Shown here: piece by piece, positions 61,566 to 64,000 of the stretch
Layout: each line of letters opens with the position of its first letter
Numbering within the stretch: the stretch's first letter is position 1
From: Lachnospiraceae bacterium
GTDB lineage: Bacteria > Bacillota > Clostridia > Lachnospirales > Lachnospiraceae
DNA length: 64,000 nucleotides
Assembly: GCA_030526245.1 (NCBI GenBank)
Contig: JAUNDD010000006.1
Location: 1 to 64,000, forward strand
Reading direction: 5' to 3'
Notes under the pieces: generated by a model
What the model saw: only the letters and a program-made list of their open reading frames with translations
Databases searched by the model: none
Told to the model about the DNA's origin: nothing
Position numbers and translations under genes: made by a program

Positions 61566-62885
61566 TTAAAATTCCGGCACCAGACCTGCCAACCTCTCCG
61601 CAGCTGTTTCCGGCTCGTCCTGTGTCTCCCGGATATCCTCCGGCAGAAGCTCTGCCAGCTGCTCCTTTGTCAGCTCCTTTTCACCGGAAAGCCGGTTCGC
61701 CTGACGCACAACCGCCTTTTCAAAGAGGTTGCGCACATCCCGGGCATTGGCAAAGTTTTCCGCATTCTCCTTCACCTTCCTGGTATAGTAGGCCCGCACA
61801 TACGCCAGTGCCTCCGCCCCGGCCTGATAGCCATTCTTTCCGATGGTAGATTCAAAGATCTTCACCAGCTCATCCACGGTATAGTCCGGAAAGCTGATCA
61901 GCTTGTTGAACCGGGAACGCAGACCCGGATTGGAGTCCAGAAAGGCCTCCATCAGCTTCGGATAGCCGGCCACAATGACGATAAACTCATCCCGCTTATC
62001 CTCCATGGCCTTCAGCAGCGTATCGATGGCCTCCTGACCAAAATCTCCCTCGCCGCGTTTGGCAGACAGGGTGTACGCCTCATCGATAAACAGGATGCCG
62101 CCCAGCGCACTCTCGATGACCTGGGCCGTCTTCATCGCCGTCTGTCCGATATAGCCGGCCACCAGACCGCTGCGGTCCACCTCCACCAGCTGCCCTTTCT
62201 TCAAAAGTCCCAGTTCACGATAGGCTTTTGCCAGAATACGGGCCACCGTGGTCTTTCCGGTACCCGGATTGCCGGAGAACACCAGATGCTTGGATACATC
62301 CGCTTCCTTCATTCCCAGCTTCCGGCGCTGTACATTGATCTTCTGGATGTTGATCAGCGAGCGGACCTCCTCCTTCACCGTAGAAAGTCCGGTCAGTGCC
62401 TCCAGCTCAGCCAGGATCTCTTCGATCCGCGCATCCGCATCCTGCCCGGCATAATCCACCGCCGGTTCCTCCTGCTGACGCGCTTCTGTTTCGTGATCGC
62501 CGGTGCGCTGCGGCATCTTCTCCGCATTCAAAACACCCGGAGCCGGCACGTTTCCCATGCCGTCTTCCACATGCCGCCCGTCTTTTCCAGAATTTCCCGA
62601 TGAAGCGTTCTGACCGCCTTCCTTCCCTCCGGTTCCCGGCTGCACTCTTTTTGATCTGCCACTGTCCGCCGCAAACAGGTCATTCACCAGTCCGCTCAGG
62701 GAACGGCCGGCTCCTGTATCCGCCGGCATGTCCGGTCTGGCCAGATCCTTGATTCCATCCAGGGTATGGCTGATCATATCCGTCAGCTCATCCAGTCTCT
62801 GTCCTGCCTTTTCCTGATCCTGCCGCGCTTCCCTCAGCCGCCGGCGAATCTCCTCGTCACTCTCTCGACCTAATCTCTTATCCAT
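61566..62885 (-). CDS. AAA+ ATPase of the CbxX/CfqX (SpoVK-like) family
   Basis: The 439-residue protein starts at ATG 62885 after AAAGGAGAACAC. The N-terminal 170 residues are charged and low-complexity. Then comes the AAA+ domain with VFSGNPGTGKTTVARI, FIDEAYTL and the arginine-finger region NPGLRSRFNKLI. In this family the enzyme remodels other proteins; Rubisco activation is one example, sporulation another. No Rubisco gene is present, so a sporulation or stress role is possible. It is preceded by the 71-bp tandem repeats. Confidence 0.88.
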   Translation of the reverse strand: MDKRLGRESDEEIRRRLREARQDQEKAGQRLDELTDMISHTLDGIKDLARPDMPADTGAGRSLSGLVNDLFAADSGRSKRVQPGTGGKEGGQNASSGNSGKDGRHVEDGMGNVPAPGVLNAEKMPQRTGDHETEARQQEEPAVDYAGQDADARIEEILAELEALTGLSTVKEEVRSLINIQKINVQRRKLGMKEADVSKHLVFSGNPGTGKTTVARILAKAYRELGLLKKGQLVEVDRSGLVAGYIGQTAMKTAQVIESALGGILFIDEAYTLSAKRGEGDFGQEAIDTLLKAMEDKRDEFIVIVAGYPKLMEAFLDSNPGLRSRFNKLISFPDYTVDELVKIFESTIGKNGYQAGAEALAYVRAYYTRKVKENAENFANARDVRNLFEKAVVRQANRLSGEKELTKEQLAELLPEDIRETQDEPETAAERLAGLVPEF

Positions 62886-62925
62886 GTGTTCTCCTTTTTT
62901 CAGACACCGGGGTCCATCTTCCTTC

Positions 62926-63092
62926 ACCGATCGACCCTGCCGCTCATCCTTCGACAGCTCATTCCTTTCGGTTCGGTCGTTGGCTCTGTCTTCACCACCG
63001 ATCGACCCTGTCGCTCATCCTTCGACAGCTCATTCCTTTCGGTTCGATCGTTGGCTCTGTCTTCACCACCGATCGGCGCTGTCGCTCATCCC
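62926..63092 (-). repeat. 71-bp tandem repeats upstream of the AAA+ gene
   Basis: Two full units (starting 62926 and 62997) and a partial third (63068) repeat with exactly 71 bases. On the minus strand each full unit can fold: CGATCG-ACC pairs with GGT-CGATCG, and inside CTGTCG pairs with CGACAG around AAGGATGAG. In the 62926 unit a C-T change in the inner stem is kept as a G-U pair. They form the leader region before the AAA+ start. Confidence 0.85.
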
Positions 63093-63112
63093 TTTTAGCA
63101 GCATGGTTCTGC

Positions 63113-63658
63113 TTACCCGTAGAAAACAACGCTGAACCAGGTCACCACATTGGCCCCGTTATTAAACTCCATCTCGCCCATCTCAGCCAGATCCGTTACC
63201 AGGATCCCGTGGCTCTCCACACAGGGAAACATACGATCCGGGAAGCGGCAGGGCCGGTTCTCCTTATAACAGCAGTTTTCACAGATAGCGCAGCTCTCCG
63301 TAGATAAGGCCATCACATCGCCGAATTCCGCCCGGAACATCTCCACCACCTGCCGGGTGATCTCCTCGTGATCCTGTCGAGTGGCCAGGGTTTCTTCCAT
63401 ATTAGTGATATCGCGTACCTCTGCGATGGTGGAAAAGACAAAGCAGTTTGCATACTTCTGACAGCGCTGCCGGCACTCTTCCACGGTACCGACGGCGGGC
63501 GGACAGGACCAGGTGGACCCATACTGCGGGCACTCATCCCGGCAGATCATCCGCACCCGTTCTTCAAAGCAGATCCGATCCGTAGGCAGCACTGCATACT
63601 GCAGGATCGGCAGCTCCTCCATCTGTTTTTCAATCCGTTCCAATGCTTCACTGTGCAT
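63113..63658 (-). CDS. DUF2284 metal-binding protein
   Basis: A 181-residue protein rich in paired Cys: CRDECPQYGSTWSCPP near residue 40, CAICENCCYKENRPC near 125 and FPCVESHGI. Such sites often hold iron-sulphur clusters. I recall the family as DUF2284. ATG 63658 follows AAGGAGG; it overlaps the maf stop by 11 bases, so the two are coupled. Its function is unknown. Confidence 0.85.
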   Translation of the reverse strand: MHSEALERIEKQMEELPILQYAVLPTDRICFEERVRMICRDECPQYGSTWSCPPAVGTVEECRQRCQKYANCFVFSTIAEVRDITNMEETLATRQDHEEITRQVVEMFRAEFGDVMALSTESCAICENCCYKENRPCRFPDRMFPCVESHGILVTDLAEMGEMEFNNGANVVTWFSVVFYG

Positions 63659-64000
63659 GGTCAAACCTCCTTAAATGCCTGTATAAGGATGCAACAGGCA
63701 ATCCCATCACAGTATAATAATCCCCCTCAATGTGGTCAATATGCACGGCAAAATAGCCCTGGATCCCGTAGGCTCCCGCCTTATCCAGGGGCTCTCCGGT
63801 GGCTACATAGGAGCGGATCTCCTCCTCGGAGACCGGCGAAACGAAGACCTTTGTTTCCTCATGGAACACCTCGGATCTTTCCGGATTTTTGCAGTCGATC
63901 AGAGCGCAGCCCGTAAACACGCTGTGAGCTCGTCCCTGCAGCTGCCTGAGCATCCGCACGGCATCCTCCGGATCCGCCGGCTTGCCCAGGATCTTTCCAT
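63648..64000 (-). CDS. maf: Maf nucleotide pyrophosphatase (partial)
   Basis: The N-terminal part is beyond the right edge; reading the frame to the window end gives GKILGKPADPEDAVRMLRQLQGRAHSVFTG. The visible C-terminal part contains EEIRSYVATGEPLDKAGAYGIQG and YYTVMGLPVASLY, the Maf signatures. Maf hydrolyses non-canonical or canonical nucleotides and is linked to septum formation. The ATG at 63959 is not the real start. Confidence 0.93.
   Translation of the reverse strand, partial: GKILGKPADPEDAVRMLRQLQGRAHSVFTGCALIDCKNPERSEVFHEETKVFVSPVSEEEIRSYVATGEPLDKAGAYGIQGYFAVHIDHIEGDYYTVMGLPVASLYRHLRRFDHAQ

Noticed and set aside
62926..63092. Possible CRISPR array
   Set aside because: The 71-bp units are directly contiguous without unique spacers, and no cas gene is in the window.

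Overview
The window looks like chromosomal DNA of an anaerobic Firmicute of class Clostridia, most likely a Lachnospiraceae member. The evidence is the strong AGGAGG-type ribosome sites, the infC-rpmI-rplT order, the long murE-priA-def-fmt-rsmB-rlmN-prpC-prkC-rsgA-rpe-thiN run, a PASTA-domain kinase, NrdR, and a three-gene cluster I recall only from Lachnospiraceae (DUF5716/DUF5717-like). No species can be named. Nearly all genes lie on the minus strand. The main plus-strand genes are a tRNA-Leu, a MerR regulator, an AI-2E-type permease and two small proteins. No phage, transposase, CRISPR array or resistance island was seen.

Layout. 1-2.7 kb: leader and promoter of an rRNA operon that runs off the left edge, a damaged small basic gene, a HAD phosphatase, a small conserved protein, tRNA-Leu and a DEDDh exonuclease. 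2.7-4.2 kb: rplT, rpmI and infC, with an AUU start and a leader attenuator. 4.2-9.5 kb: an exported flavoprotein reductase with two FMN-binding domains, transcribed from a promoter with MerR-type architecture and divergent from a MerR gene, followed by an amidohydrolase and a small anchored acidic protein. 9.6-15.8 kb: a SEC-C protein, two membrane proteins (possibly one split glycosyltransferase-like gene), purA and purB. 15.8-22 kb: the three-gene cluster of unknown function, and nrdR. 22.2-31 kb: a pentose operon with ROK regulator, sugar ABC transporter, split transketolase and ribulokinase. 31-34 kb: a sodium/solute symporter and a TetR regulator. 34-47.5 kb: a housekeeping run for translation, cell wall and Ser/Thr signalling. 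47.6-50 kb: a CPBP protease and an exported protein of unknown function. 50.4-59.6 kb: a ten-gene Mrp/Mbh-type cation-proton antiporter operon with four NuoL/M/N-like subunits and no redox module. 59.9-64 kb: AI-2E-type permease, CbxX/SpoVK-type AAA+ ATPase preceded by 71-bp tandem repeats, a DUF2284 protein, and maf cut by the right edge.

How the parts work together. The pentose operon imports a sugar, phosphorylates a ketopentose and passes it to transketolase; the isomerase and epimerase that would name the sugar are not in the window. The Mrp-like operon should couple Na+ and H+ gradients, which would also feed the Na+-driven symporter. The Ser/Thr kinase-phosphatase pair sits with cell-wall and ribosome-maturation genes.

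Outside the genes, two signals stand out. One is a family of intergenic palindromes with GTTAC...GTAAC ends, present about ten times. The other is duplicated A/T-tract direct repeats directly upstream of the -35 boxes of the rRNA, tRNA-Leu and infC promoters. All family names come from reading the sequences; no database search was run.
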